DNA from: Acetobacter conturbans | GTDB taxonomy: Bacteria > Pseudomonadota > Alphaproteobacteria > Acetobacterales > Acetobacteraceae | NCBI RefSeq assembly: GCF_011516755.1 | Contig: NZ_WOSY01000003.1 | Span: forward strand, 242,352-306,351 | Direction of reading: 5' to 3' | Length of the DNA stretch: 64,000 bases | Shown here: in pieces, positions 25,979 through 35,567 of the stretch | Layout: every line of letters starts with the position of its first letter | How positions within the stretch are numbered: position 1 is the first letter of the stretch | Translations under genes and position numbers: made by a program | Notes under the pieces: model-generated | The model's input: only the letters and a program-made list of their open reading frames with translations | The model's database searches: none | Told to the model about the DNA's origin: nothing

Positions 25979-28900
25979 ATGCGGAAGAGACAGTCACTCC
26001 AGAACAGGCAACCGCCAATGGTCGTTCCTTTCGCCGCCCTGCACACCGCCGTCCCGGACCGTTCCTCTCTCAGACGCGCCATCACCGATCAGACCTGGAC
26101 ACCGGAAACCAGTTGCATGGCGTCTCTCAGGGCAGACGCCTCCCTGTCGGCGGAAGAGGAGACGCGCACGCATGATCTCGCACGCCGTCTGGTGGAGCAG
26201 CAGCGCGCTGCCCCCACGCCGGGCCTCGTGCAGACACTCGTGCGGGAATACGATCTTTCGACGCCGGAAGGTCTCGCGTTGATGGAACTGGCCGAAGCGC
26301 TTCTGAGAATTCCTGACCCAGCCACGCAGGACGCCCTGATCCGGGACAAGCTCACGGAGCGGAACTGGCGCGGCCATATTGCACGCACGAAGACACCGCT
26401 GGTGAATCTTTCGGCTGGCGGCCTTCTGTTCGCCTCGAACCTGCTATCCCTGGCAGGCAAAAAAACAGTGACCGGCCAGCTTGCCGCGCGCTGTGCGGAA
26501 CCATCACTCCGGCTCATGCTGCATCAGGCCATGCGGCTCATGGGCAACCAGTTCGTTTCTGGTGAGACCATCGAAAAAGCGCTGAAGAACGGCCAGTCCC
26601 CCAAGAATCGTCACCTCCGCTATTCCTATGACATGCTCGGGGAAGCGGCCATGACGGCTGCGGATGCGGACCGCTACTACCGGGATTACGAGCAGGCCAT
26701 CCATGCTGTCGGCACAGCCGCGCGTGGAAAAGGCGTCTATAACGGAGCGGGAATTTCGGTGAAACTCTCCGCCCTGCACCCCCGCTATTCACGTGCCCAG
26801 CAGGAGCGCGTGATGACGGAACTGCTTCCCCGCCTCACGAACCTTGCTGCTCTGGCAGCACGTTATGACATCGGTTTCAATATCGATGCGGAAGAGGTCG
26901 ATCGTCTCGAATTGTCTCTGGATATTCTGGAGGCCCTTGCGTTCGACCCGAAACTGAGCGGCTGGAACGGTCTTGGTTTTGTGGTGCAGGCTTACCAGAA
27001 ACGGGCACCGTTCGTTCTGGACTGGGTGATCGACCTTGCACGCCGGTCCGGCCATCGGCTTATGGTCCGGCTTGTAAAAGGGGCTTACTGGGACACTGAA
27101 ATCAAGAGAGCGCAGGTTGATGGCATGCCGGAGTTTCCGGTTTACACCGTCAAGACCAACACGGACATCGCCTATCTCGCCTGCGCACGGAAGATGCTTG
27201 CCGCACGCGACGCGCTTTTTCCGCAGTTCGCAACGCATAATGCCCGCACGCTGGCCAGTGTCTACACGCTGGCCGGACCGGACTCTTCCGATAATTCCTA
27301 CGAATTCCAGTGCCTGCACGGCATGGGCGAAGCGCTCGCCGCTCAGGTCACGGCTCTCGGTCGTCCCATGCGCGTCTATGCGCCTGTCGGCACCCATGAA
27401 ACGCTGCTCGCCTATCTGGTCCGCCGTCTGCTCGAAAATGGAGCGAATTCGTCCTTTGTCAATCAGATTCAGGACAAAAACATTCCCGTAACATCTCTCA
27501 TCGCCGATCCTCTGACGCTGACCGCGCCGGAAAGCACTGCGGCGCATGTAATCCGGCCGGAAGCGCTGTTCGCGCCTTCACGGGAGAACTCCGCCGGGCT
27601 GCCTTTGTGGGACGAGAATGCTCTCCGCAAACTTTCTGATGATATCGGTAGCCTTCAGCCATCGACAGGATCGGGCAATCATGGGGTCCTGAACCCGGCA
27701 GATCACCGCGATGTCGTCGGGCACATCGATTTCGCCACCGACGACCAGATCAACGATGCCATCGGCAAGTCCGTCACGGCTTTTGGCGCATGGGGGAACC
27801 TGTCGCCGGACCAGCGTTCTGAAAACCTCTTTCGCGCTGGCGATCTTCTGGAACAGAAGCATCCTCTGCTCATTGATCTTCTCGTGCGCGAAGCCGGAAA
27901 AAGTGTCCCCAATGCCGTGGGCGAACTACGGGAGGCTGTCGATTTCCTGCGCTATTACGCCGCGCAGATCCGTGACGGTTTCGACAACACGACGCATCCG
28001 CCGCTGGGGCCGGTCGTCTGCATCAGCCCGTGGAACTTTCCTCTCGCAATCTTCCTCGGACAGGTTTCGGCGGCACTCGCTGCCGGCAACACAGTCCTCG
28101 CGAAACCTGCGGAGCAGACACCTCTCGTCGCCTCCGCAGCAATCGACATCCTGCACGAGGCGGGCGTTCCAGCCGATGCCCTGCAACTCGTTATCGGTGA
28201 TGGCCATGCTGGCGCACGGCTGGTGGCCGACCCACGTGTGCAGACCGTGGTCTTTACCGGCTCCACTGCCGTCGCCCGCGCCATCCGCGATCAGCTTTCC
28301 GGGCGTCTGACGAGCCACGGCACGCCCGTCCCACTCATCGCCGAAACCGGTGGCCAGAACGGCATGATGGTCGACAGTTCGGCGCTTGCCGAACAGGTTG
28401 TCGGCGATATCGTGGCGTCCGCTTTCGACAGTGCCGGGCAGCGTTGCAGTGCGCTGCGCGTCCTGTGCGTGCAGGAAGAATGTGCCGACCGGATTGTGAC
28501 AATGCTGCGCGGTGCGATGCAGGAACTGCGCACGGCGTCTCCGGATATGCTCAAAACGGATGTCGGGCCGGTCATCGACGCCGAAGCAAAGGCCGGGATC
28601 GAAGCCCATATCGCGCGCATGCGGTCACAAGGCTTCAATGTTTTCCAGTCAGAGCTGGATGAAAGCTGTGCGCAGGGAACCTTCGTTCCGCCAACCCTGA
28701 TCGAAATCGACGCGATCCGCACACTGAAAAACGAGGTTTTCGGTCCTGTGCTCCATGTCATGCGCTATGCCCGCGCCGACCGGCAGCGCGTGATCGAGGA
28801 ACTGAACGCCACGGGCTACGCGCTGACATTCGGCATCCACACGCGCATCGAAGGTGAGGCCACAGACACTGCAAAACAGTCTCATGCTGGTAATATCTAC

Positions 28901-29554
28901 ATCAATCGCAACATTGTCGGGGCGGTCGTCGGCAGCCAGCCTTTTGGCGGCCATGGTCTTTCCGGAACAGGCCCCAAGGCAGGCGGCCCGCTTTATCTCC
29001 GCCGTTTCCTTGCTGCCTGCCCGCCGGACGCAAACTGGCAGCCCGTCGATCTCTCGCCTGAAAGTCGCCTGTTCCGTTCATGGCAAAATCTCTCCGGCAC
29101 GCCGCCTTTGCTGCCAGAGATGATCCAGATCCTTCCGGGACCGACCGGGGAAAAGAACGTCTATGAACTCTCGCCTCGCGGCCTTGTCCTGTGCACCGGA
29201 CCTGACAAGGAAAGCCTTGTCCGACAGATCGATGCGGCCCTCGCTGTGGGAAATCGCGTCACCGTGCCGGTCGAACTTGCGGAAATGCTTGGCGAACTCC
29301 CGCATCTTCTGCGCGGGGCTGTCAGTGTCGCGGGCAGCACGACGAAGCCGGACGTTGCTCTGTGCGCAGCCATCCCCGACACACTGCGAAAACTTCAGGC
29401 TTATCTGAAAGAGGTTTCCGGAGCCGTCATCTCGGTCATCACCCCCGCTCCGGATGGGCGCTACCCGCTGGAATGGCTGGTGCAGGAGCGTTCCGTCAGC
29501 ACGAACACCACGGCTTCGGGTGGCAATGTCGCCCTGATGAGCCAGCCAGCCTGA
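25979..29554 (+). CDS. putA: bifunctional proline dehydrogenase / L-glutamate gamma-semialdehyde dehydrogenase
   Basis: PutA oxidises proline to glutamate in two steps, giving electrons to FAD/quinone and then NAD. The 1191-residue protein lacks the N-terminal ribbon-helix-helix of E. coli PutA, so it is not its own repressor. Domains: an alpha-helical arm (~20-150), a PRODH barrel (~170-500, with GVYNGAGISVKLSALHPRYS and RLVKGAYWDTEIKRAQ), and an ALDH domain (~555-1010, with catalytic Cys in SAGQRCSALRV). A degenerate C-terminal ALDH-like domain of ~160 residues ends the protein. The start ATG at 25979 lacks a good ribosome-binding site; the ATG at 26017 is possible. Confidence 0.94.
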   Translation: MRKRQSLQNRQPPMVVPFAALHTAVPDRSSLRRAITDQTWTPETSCMASLRADASLSAEEETRTHDLARRLVEQQRAAPTPGLVQTLVREYDLSTPEGLALMELAEALLRIPDPATQDALIRDKLTERNWRGHIARTKTPLVNLSAGGLLFASNLLSLAGKKTVTGQLAARCAEPSLRLMLHQAMRLMGNQFVSGETIEKALKNGQSPKNRHLRYSYDMLGEAAMTAADADRYYRDYEQAIHAVGTAARGKGVYNGAGISVKLSALHPRYSRAQQERVMTELLPRLTNLAALAARYDIGFNIDAEEVDRLELSLDILEALAFDPKLSGWNGLGFVVQAYQKRAPFVLDWVIDLARRSGHRLMVRLVKGAYWDTEIKRAQVDGMPEFPVYTVKTNTDIAYLACARKMLAARDALFPQFATHNARTLASVYTLAGPDSSDNSYEFQCLHGMGEALAAQVTALGRPMRVYAPVGTHETLLAYLVRRLLENGANSSFVNQIQDKNIPVTSLIADPLTLTAPESTAAHVIRPEALFAPSRENSAGLPLWDENALRKLSDDIGSLQPSTGSGNHGVLNPADHRDVVGHIDFATDDQINDAIGKSVTAFGAWGNLSPDQRSENLFRAGDLLEQKHPLLIDLLVREAGKSVPNAVGELREAVDFLRYYAAQIRDGFDNTTHPPLGPVVCISPWNFPLAIFLGQVSAALAAGNTVLAKPAEQTPLVASAAIDILHEAGVPADALQLVIGDGHAGARLVADPRVQTVVFTGSTAVARAIRDQLSGRLTSHGTPVPLIAETGGQNGMMVDSSALAEQVVGDIVASAFDSAGQRCSALRVLCVQEECADRIVTMLRGAMQELRTASPDMLKTDVGPVIDAEAKAGIEAHIARMRSQGFNVFQSELDESCAQGTFVPPTLIEIDAIRTLKNEVFGPVLHVMRYARADRQRVIEELNATGYALTFGIHTRIEGEATDTAKQSHAGNIYINRNIVGAVVGSQPFGGHGLSGTGPKAGGPLYLRRFLAACPPDANWQPVDLSPESRLFRSWQNLSGTPPLLPEMIQILPGPTGEKNVYELSPRGLVLCTGPDKESLVRQIDAALAVGNRVTVPVELAEMLGELPHLLRGAVSVAGSTTKPDVALCAAIPDTLRKLQAYLKEVSGAVISVITPAPDGRYPLEWLVQERSVSTNTTASGGNVALMSQPA

Positions 29555-29558
29555 ACCT

Positions 29559-29609
29559 CATCGTGCCTGTCGGGGAGCCGGTTTAGCCTCCGACAGGCAC
29601 GATGTTTTT
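29559..29609 (+). terminator. rho-independent terminator of putA
   Basis: A perfect 15-bp stem (CATCGTGCCTGTCGG at 29559-29573 and its complement at 29590-29604) is followed by TTTTT. It lies immediately after the putA stop and before the convergent acs stop. Confidence 0.9.
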
Positions 29610-29617
29610 ACTTCTGT

Positions 29618-31516
29618 TCAGTTCCTGCCGATCACCGCGATGAGATCAGCCACGATGGCCGGATTGGCGAGGGTGGAGAGATCTCCGAACCCTTCCGTCT
29701 CACCGCACGCGATCTTGCGCAGCAGGCGACGCACGCTTTTCCCCGACCGTGTTTTGGGAATGTCGGGAACAAGATAGACCCGTTCCGGCACTGCATAACG
29801 CCCGACTTTTGCGGCGATGGTTTTGATGACAGCGTCTTTCAGCGCCGCAAGCTGCGTGTCGCTCAGGCCATGATGCGGCACGACATAGACGATCAGCCCC
29901 TGCCCCTTCAGGTCGTGCGGGATGCCGATTGCGGCACTTTCCGAAATGTCGTGGATTTCCGAAAGAGCATCCTCGATCTCCGCCGAACCGATGCGATGAC
30001 CGGACACGTTGATCACGTCATCGACGCGGCCTGTGATCCAGTAATACCCATCCGCATCGCGCCGTGCGCCGTCGCCGGTGAAATAATGACCCGGATAGGG
30101 CTTGAGATAGGTCGTCTGGAAAAGAGCGTCGTCCTTCCAGATGCTAAGCGCCCGCCCGGGCCATGAACCGTCAATGCAGAGGATACCCTCAACGGCACCA
30201 TCGAGCGGCTGCCCCTTCTCATCCAGCAACACCGGATTGACGCCGGGCAGCGGCAGTGTCGCGGACGCGGGACGGGGCGCAACGGCGCCGGGAACCAGCG
30301 AGATCATCGCGCCGCCGGTTTCCGTCTGCCACCATGTGTCGACCAGCGCGCAGCGACCGCCACCGATCACGTCATGGAACCACGTCCATGCCTCGTGATT
30401 GATCGGCTCACCCACCGATCCGAGAACCCGCAGGCTGGACAGGTTGTAACGACCCGGAATCTCGTCACCCTCACTCATCAGGGCCCGAACGGCTGTTGGC
30501 GAGGTGTAGAAAGTGGTGACCTTGTGACTCTGGATGACATCCCACCAGCGACCAGGCGCGGGGTGGGAGGGCATGCCCTCGAACAAAAGCAGCGTGCCGC
30601 CGTTGGCGAGCGGCCCATAGGCCACATAGGTATGGCCGGTAATCCAGCCAATGTCGGCGGTGCACCAGAAGACATCACCCTGCTGGTGATCGAAGATCAG
30701 TTCGTGCGTGAAGGAGGCCCATGTCAGATAGCCACCCGTCCCATGCACGATGCCTTTCGGCTTGCCGGTGCTGCCTGACGTGTAAAGGAGAAACAGCGGA
30801 TCGGTCGCCTTCATGACTTCCGGCTCGCATTCTGTCGAGGCCGCAGCGAGAAGCGGTGTGAGAAGCGCATCGCGCCCCTCCTGCAACGGCACTTCGTCCC
30901 ATGTCACCTCGACCACCAAAACACGGCGCACGGCCAGTGCCTCCGGGCGCAGGCCGAGAGCGGTGTCCATTGTCGTCTTGAACGGAATCCGTTTCGCGCC
31001 GCGACGCCCCACATTGGCGGTGATCACGAGGACCGCGCCGCTGTCGGCCAGACGATCGGCGATGGCCTCGGCGGAGAACCCCCCGAACAGCACCACATGC
31101 ATCGCGCCGATGCGGGCGCAGGCCAGCATGGCGATGACACCTTCGACAACACCCGGCAGATGGATGGCCACCCGATCCCCGCGCTTCACGCCGCTATCGC
31201 GCAGCACGTTCCCCATGGCGCAGACGCGGGCATGCAGTTCCCGGTAGGTCAGGCGGAGGACGCTGCCCGTATCCTCTCCCTGCCAGATGAGGGCGGTATG
31301 ATCGCCCCGTGTCTCAAGGTGACGATCGAGACAGTTGACGCTCACATTCAGGGTGCCGTCGGCGAACCAGCCGGAGCCGGTGTCCATGGCTGAGGTTGGT
31401 GCGTTCATCCATTGCAGGCGGCGGCTTTCCCTGAGCCAGAAGGCTTCCGGGTCCTGTCGGGCGGCGTCAATCAAACACTTGTATGTTTCAGGAGTCAGGC
31501 GGGGCGAAAGCAACAT
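29618..31516 (-). CDS. acs: acetyl-CoA synthetase (AMP-forming)
   Basis: The 632-residue enzyme activates acetate to acetyl-AMP and then acetyl-CoA. Motifs in order: WFADGTLNVSVNCLDRHLE, the P-loop-like LLYTSGSTGKPKG, VDTWWQTETGG (Trp defining the small acyl pocket of acetate enzymes), YFTGDGARRD, RVDDVINVSGHR, and PKTRSGKSVRR with the Lys that is commonly acetylated for control. It converges on putA. In an acetic acid bacterium it would help reuse acetate. A propionate preference cannot be excluded from sequence. Confidence 0.92.
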   Translation of the reverse strand: MLLSPRLTPETYKCLIDAARQDPEAFWLRESRRLQWMNAPTSAMDTGSGWFADGTLNVSVNCLDRHLETRGDHTALIWQGEDTGSVLRLTYRELHARVCAMGNVLRDSGVKRGDRVAIHLPGVVEGVIAMLACARIGAMHVVLFGGFSAEAIADRLADSGAVLVITANVGRRGAKRIPFKTTMDTALGLRPEALAVRRVLVVEVTWDEVPLQEGRDALLTPLLAAASTECEPEVMKATDPLFLLYTSGSTGKPKGIVHGTGGYLTWASFTHELIFDHQQGDVFWCTADIGWITGHTYVAYGPLANGGTLLLFEGMPSHPAPGRWWDVIQSHKVTTFYTSPTAVRALMSEGDEIPGRYNLSSLRVLGSVGEPINHEAWTWFHDVIGGGRCALVDTWWQTETGGAMISLVPGAVAPRPASATLPLPGVNPVLLDEKGQPLDGAVEGILCIDGSWPGRALSIWKDDALFQTTYLKPYPGHYFTGDGARRDADGYYWITGRVDDVINVSGHRIGSAEIEDALSEIHDISESAAIGIPHDLKGQGLIVYVVPHHGLSDTQLAALKDAVIKTIAAKVGRYAVPERVYLVPDIPKTRSGKSVRRLLRKIACGETEGFGDLSTLANPAIVADLIAVIGRN

Positions 31517-31685
31517 GATGCAGGTTTCTCTGTCAGGGATGTTTTTCTGTTAGCAATGAAGGACCGCCGCACGCTCTACAGTGGCGGCTTATTCCCCGAC
31601 TGCACAAGTAAAATTGCCTCCAGCGGTCCAACCACTGGAAAAATTGGGATTTTTATGATGCGAGCGATCAATGGTCCCATCTGTT

Positions 31686-32831
31686 CTACTCCGATGTGTA
31701 GATGCGATGATACCGGCCGCCCAGATCGGTCAGCAATTCATAGCCTATAGTGCCTGCCGCAGAAGCGACTTCATCAAGCGGATTGTGCGGCCCGATCAGG
31801 TCGATCAGATCACCCGCCGAGACCGTGTCGTCACCCAGATCCGTCACGTCGATGGCCAGTGAGTCCATCGACACACGACCGATGACCGGCAGCGGTCTGT
31901 CGGACCGACGCGGCAGGATCGCCGTGCCACGATTCGAGACACTGCGCAGGAAACCGTCGCCGTATCCAATCCCCAGCAGGGCGATCCGACTTTCCCGTGG
32001 GGCGATGAAATAACCGCCATAGCCGACCGCCTGCCCTTTCGGCACTGTCCGCGTCTGGATGACGCGCGCCTGAAGGCGGACCACCGATCGCACCGGACTG
32101 GGCCTACCGGGTGTCGGATTGACCCCGTAGAGCGCGGCGCCGGGCCGGACGAGATCGAAATGCCAGTCGGGACCGAGAAAGATCCCTGAAGAGGCCGCGA
32201 GACTGCGTTTTGCGGCAGGCAGAAGCGCGCTCAGGCGGCGGAATTCTGCAAGCTGGCTGTGATTGCTGGCGACCTCCGGCGTGTCGGCGCAGGCCAGATG
32301 ACTCATCACGAGAACAGTGCTGATCCCGTCCAGCAGGCTCGGGTCGGCAGTGAGTTTTTCCACTTCCATCGCCGTCATGCCGAAACGGGCCATGCCGGAA
32401 TCGACCTGCAGGACGGCGGCAAGCGGATGCCCGAGCGCTTTTGCCAGAGCACGCCATTCGGCGATCTGCTCCATGCTGTTCAGAACGGGCGTCAGCCCGG
32501 CCTCATGGAAATCTCGGGCGGTTCCCGGCGGAGGGCCGTGCAGGACGAAGACGGATGAGGCGTCATCGCGGATGGCAGGGCGAATGGCCAGACCTTCCGC
32601 GAGATGAGCCACGAAGAAATCCCGGCATCCGGCGCGCTCCAGCACCGGCGCGACAAGGGAGGCTCCCAGCCCATAAGCATCGGCCTTGATGGCGGCCGCG
32701 CATACCGCCGCATGGCTTTCGCCATCCGCCTGCCGGACGATCTGCGTCAGAAGGCGGTAATTCGCGGCGATGGCCCCGAGATTGATCGTCAGGACCCCAC
32801 CGGCCCACTGCGCCGCCACATCCATCGCCAT
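31686..32831 (-). CDS. alr: alanine racemase
   Basis: Alr is a PLP enzyme that makes D-alanine for peptidoglycan. The ~381-residue protein carries the PLP-lysine motif AAAIKADAYGLGA near its start and the second active-site Tyr in LLGIGYGDGF (about residue 270). The ATG at 32831 has GGAGGG at good spacing; an in-frame ATG at 32858 is further upstream without one. It lies 77 bases after the reductase gene on the same strand. It is 170 bases before acs, with only a weak hairpin between. Confidence 0.92.
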   Translation of the reverse strand: MAMDVAAQWAGGVLTINLGAIAANYRLLTQIVRQADGESHAAVCAAAIKADAYGLGASLVAPVLERAGCRDFFVAHLAEGLAIRPAIRDDASSVFVLHGPPPGTARDFHEAGLTPVLNSMEQIAEWRALAKALGHPLAAVLQVDSGMARFGMTAMEVEKLTADPSLLDGISTVLVMSHLACADTPEVASNHSQLAEFRRLSALLPAAKRSLAASSGIFLGPDWHFDLVRPGAALYGVNPTPGRPSPVRSVVRLQARVIQTRTVPKGQAVGYGGYFIAPRESRIALLGIGYGDGFLRSVSNRGTAILPRRSDRPLPVIGRVSMDSLAIDVTDLGDDTVSAGDLIDLIGPHNPLDEVASAAGTIGYELLTDLGGRYHRIYTSE

Positions 32832-32907
32832 CAGTCCCCCTCCCTGCTGTCCATCCATGCTTTTCAGAGAAGCAGAGTAGCTTCCTTTGAGCCTTACGTC
32901 AGCGCCT

Positions 32908-33930
32908 TCATTCCGAACCCGGAACGCCTTTGCTGGTGGAATACTCGAAATGCAGAGCCTGATGAGGGTTCACGATGGGGTAGATGGCATGGGCCGCCAT
33001 CGCTCCCTCACTGAATCCTTGCAGGATGAGCTTCAGCTTTCCGGGGTAGGACGCGATATCGCCGATTGCGAAGATGCCCGGCAGCGAGGTCTGGCATGTC
33101 GAAGGCACGACAGGGATGGTGGAGCGGTTCTGGTCGATACCCCACTGCGCGATCGGCCCCAGATCGGTCGCCAGCCCGAAGAAAGCCAGCAGATGTTCGG
33201 CTTCCAGCAGCCGCGTCTCGCCCGTCAGCGTGGCCACTTCCACACCCGCGAGCCGGGAACCATCTCCCTGCAAGCCCTTGAGCTGATAGGGCGTGATCTT
33301 CTCGACCACACCCCGTGCAATCGCCTCTTCAAGCTGACTCAGGCTTTCGGGAGCCGCACGGAACTTGTCGCGCCGGTGAACAAGATAGATCTTCTTCGCG
33401 ATCCGCGAGAGAGACAGCGCCCAGTCGATGGCGGAGTCCCCGCCGCCCGCGATGACGAGGCTTTTATCCGCGAACTCAGCCTTACGGCGCACGCTGTAAC
33501 GGACCGCACCCGAAGTCTCATAGGTTGTGAGATCCTCAAGCGGCGGGCGGTTCGGCCCGAAAGCGCCGGCACCAGCCGCGATGATCACCGCCTTCGTCCG
33601 CAGCGTGTCACCCTTGTCCGTAGTCAGATGGAAATCCCCGGAGGCGCCGCTCAGTCCTTCGATCCGCCTTCCCAGCAGCCGTTCGACGCCGAACGGCTCG
33701 ATCTGCTCGGCCAGTCTCTCGATAAGCTGGGCTCCCTCGATCGCCGGGCAGGCGGGGATGTCGTAGATGGGCTTCTCAGGATAGAGCGCCACACACTGGC
33801 CGCCTATTTCGTCCAGAGCATCGACCAGCACGCAGCCGATCTTGAGCATACTGCACTGAAAAGCGGCGAACAGTCCTGCCGGACCTGCTCCTATGATGAC
33901 GACATCCGTGCTGATCGTGGCACCCGACAT
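32908..33930 (-). CDS. ferredoxin/flavodoxin-NADP+ reductase, thioredoxin-reductase-like type
   Basis: The 340-residue flavoprotein has two dinucleotide folds: FAD motif DVVIIGAGPAGLFAAFQ at the start and NADPH motif LVIAGGGDSAIDWALSL near residue 160. GIFAIGDIASYPGK closes the FAD domain. It lacks the CxxC redox pair of thioredoxin reductase and matches the YumC-type FNR2 group, including VDALDEIGGQCVALYPEKPI. It should pass electrons between NADPH and ferredoxin or flavodoxin. The start at 33930 fits the family. The longer frame to 34143 has no homology-like content. Confidence 0.9.
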   Translation of the reverse strand: MSGATISTDVVIIGAGPAGLFAAFQCSMLKIGCVLVDALDEIGGQCVALYPEKPIYDIPACPAIEGAQLIERLAEQIEPFGVERLLGRRIEGLSGASGDFHLTTDKGDTLRTKAVIIAAGAGAFGPNRPPLEDLTTYETSGAVRYSVRRKAEFADKSLVIAGGGDSAIDWALSLSRIAKKIYLVHRRDKFRAAPESLSQLEEAIARGVVEKITPYQLKGLQGDGSRLAGVEVATLTGETRLLEAEHLLAFFGLATDLGPIAQWGIDQNRSTIPVVPSTCQTSLPGIFAIGDIASYPGKLKLILQGFSEGAMAAHAIYPIVNPHQALHFEYSTSKGVPGSE

Positions 33931-34275
33931 GATGAGAGCGACCCTCCTGAACCGTGAGCATTTACCATTGTCCTTGTGCGTCATGAGGATGGCGGAGGCA
34001 ATCTCTGGAGGCTGGAAGCCGGTCATTCGGCCCGGAAAGTGTCTGCCGGACAATGAAGTGGAACGGTTTTTGCGGGCATTACGTCGGTAGAGAATCCGAC
34101 CTGGAAATCTCTTTATTGCCGAAATGAAGATGCCGGAACGCAATCCGAAAAGCCTCCGGGGCTGGCGAACCCACAGGTCCTGTCGCTCCTGTTTTTCGCT
34201 TTACATCAAGGAAAGCTTCGACATTCCAGCCAGCGAACAGGGCGCTTGCCTGCCAGTGAGGATTTTTAAAAATAT
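33931..34275. other. divergent intergenic region
   Basis: About 345 bases between the reductase and the PadR gene. No supported gene. A small stem (GTCGG/CCGAC near 34085-34102) is the only structure seen before the PadR operator. Confidence 0.5.
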
Positions 34276-34322
34276 ATTCCGATATATCTTGACGTAAGAT
34301 ATATCGAGATTTATATCGGAAT
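34276..34322 (+). promoter_or_regulatory. padR promoter with nested operator dyads
   Basis: Two nested perfect inverted repeats. The inner is GATATATCTT (34281-34290) with its complement (34296-34305). The outer is ATTCCGATATA (34276-34286) with its complement (34312-34322). TTGACG (34289-34294), a 17-bp spacer and TATATC (34312-34317) form a good promoter inside the dyads. The predicted transcription start coincides with the ATG at 34324. The arrangement indicates autorepression by the PadR protein and a leaderless mRNA. Confidence 0.75.
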
Positions 34323-34323
34323 C

Positions 34324-34914
34324 ATGAAACACAGAAACAGACACGCAGGCGGTCGAGACCGCCACGCTTTCTCTCCTGAAGGCGCCGATGCCTCCTCCCG
34401 TCCGGGCCGTCATCACGGCCACGGTCGGGGCAGCGGCGGCGGACGCCGGGGAAGCCACAACAGGCTGTTCGATTATGGTGAAATCCGCCTTCTCGTCCTC
34501 AGCCTGCTCGCTGACAAACCGACCTGCGGCTACGAACTGATCCGAAGCATCGAAGAGAAATTCGGCGGCAACTACACGCCAAGCCCGGGTGTGATCTATC
34601 CGACGCTGACGTGGCTGGATGAGGCACGCTATGTGCGTAACGTCGAAGAGGACGGTCGGAAGAATTATCATCTCACCCCGGAAGGCGAGGCTTTCCTCGC
34701 GGCGAACCGGGATGCCCTTGCCGGGATTGCCTCGCGCACGGCGACAACGGGTCCGGGCGACCGAAAGAACATTCCCGTTCCGGTTATGCTCGCCATGAAA
34801 AACTTTCGCACCGCTCTCCGACTTCAGCTGAGCGACGGTGGGCTCGATACTGCAGCCGAAGAGAAGGTTGCGGCGTTACTTGATGAGGCGGCCCGCACCA
34901 TCGGGCAGGCCTGA
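34324..34914 (+). CDS. PadR-family regulator with His-rich N-terminus (YqjI-like)
   Basis: The 196-residue protein has a His, Gly and Arg-rich N-terminal tail (residues 1-46). A PadR winged helix follows (~47-120: LFDYGEIRLLVLSLLADKPT, then GYELIRSIEEKF, then SPGVIYPTLTWLDE), then a helical dimerisation region. This domain order matches E. coli YqjI, a nickel-responsive repressor of a ferric reductase gene whose His-rich tail binds metal. The ATG directly follows the operator, with no room for a Shine-Dalgarno site. The next gene is a methyltransferase rather than a ferric reductase, so the target may differ. Metal sensing is inferred. Confidence 0.85.
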   Translation: MKHRNRHAGGRDRHAFSPEGADASSRPGRHHGHGRGSGGGRRGSHNRLFDYGEIRLLVLSLLADKPTCGYELIRSIEEKFGGNYTPSPGVIYPTLTWLDEARYVRNVEEDGRKNYHLTPEGEAFLAANRDALAGIASRTATTGPGDRKNIPVPVMLAMKNFRTALRLQLSDGGLDTAAEEKVAALLDEAARTIGQA

Positions 34915-34949
34915 GCGCAGCCCGCGATCAGCAGAGAGGGAGCAAGACC

Positions 34950-35567
34950 ATGGATGACAGACTTTCAGCCGTTCTCGATCTCTACCACACGCGCATGCAG
35001 GAAGAACGCAGCCAGCCCCGGCAGGAACCCGCGGGCGGGCGGGATGGCGGCCTCGACCAGCGCATGCGCGCCATCGGGCCGGACACAGGACGATTACTGA
35101 ACATCCTCGCCCGCAGCCTCAACAAACCCACGATCCTCGAACTCGGCACGTCCTTTGGCTATTCCGGCCTCTGGCTGGGCGAAGCGGCCCGCGCCTCCGG
35201 CGGCAAGCTGATCACCATGGAACTCCATGACTACAAATCCGCCTATGCCCGCAAGATGGCGGAGCAGGCAGGTCTGGACGAATGGATCGACTTCCGTGTG
35301 GGGGATGCGGTGCAGATGATCGGGGGCCTCCCCGGGAAAGTCGATTTCGTCTTCGTTGACCTGTGGAAAGATCTCTATGTGCCGTGTCTCGAGGCGTTCT
35401 ATCCGCGCCTCAATCAGGGTGCGATCATCGTGGCCGACAACATGATCCGGCCCGGAACGGAAGATGTGCAGCGATACGGTCGTGCCATCCGCAGCCTTTC
35501 CGGCATCTCAAGCGTTCTTTTGCCGGTTGGAACAGGGATCGAAGTCAGTCGTTTCGGTCAGGACTGA
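34950..35567 (+). CDS. O-methyltransferase (class I SAM-dependent)
   Basis: The 205-residue protein has the Rossmann SAM fold: ILELGTSFGYSGLWLGEA (motif I), LITMELHDYKSAYARKMAEQ (motif II), FVFVDLWKDLYV and IIVADNM. This is the catechol/caffeoyl O-methyltransferase-like family 3. Its substrate is unknown. It follows the PadR gene by 35 bases on the same strand and is probably under the same nested operators. A strong terminator follows. Confidence 0.85.
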   Translation: MDDRLSAVLDLYHTRMQEERSQPRQEPAGGRDGGLDQRMRAIGPDTGRLLNILARSLNKPTILELGTSFGYSGLWLGEAARASGGKLITMELHDYKSAYARKMAEQAGLDEWIDFRVGDAVQMIGGLPGKVDFVFVDLWKDLYVPCLEAFYPRLNQGAIIVADNMIRPGTEDVQRYGRAIRSLSGISSVLLPVGTGIEVSRFGQD

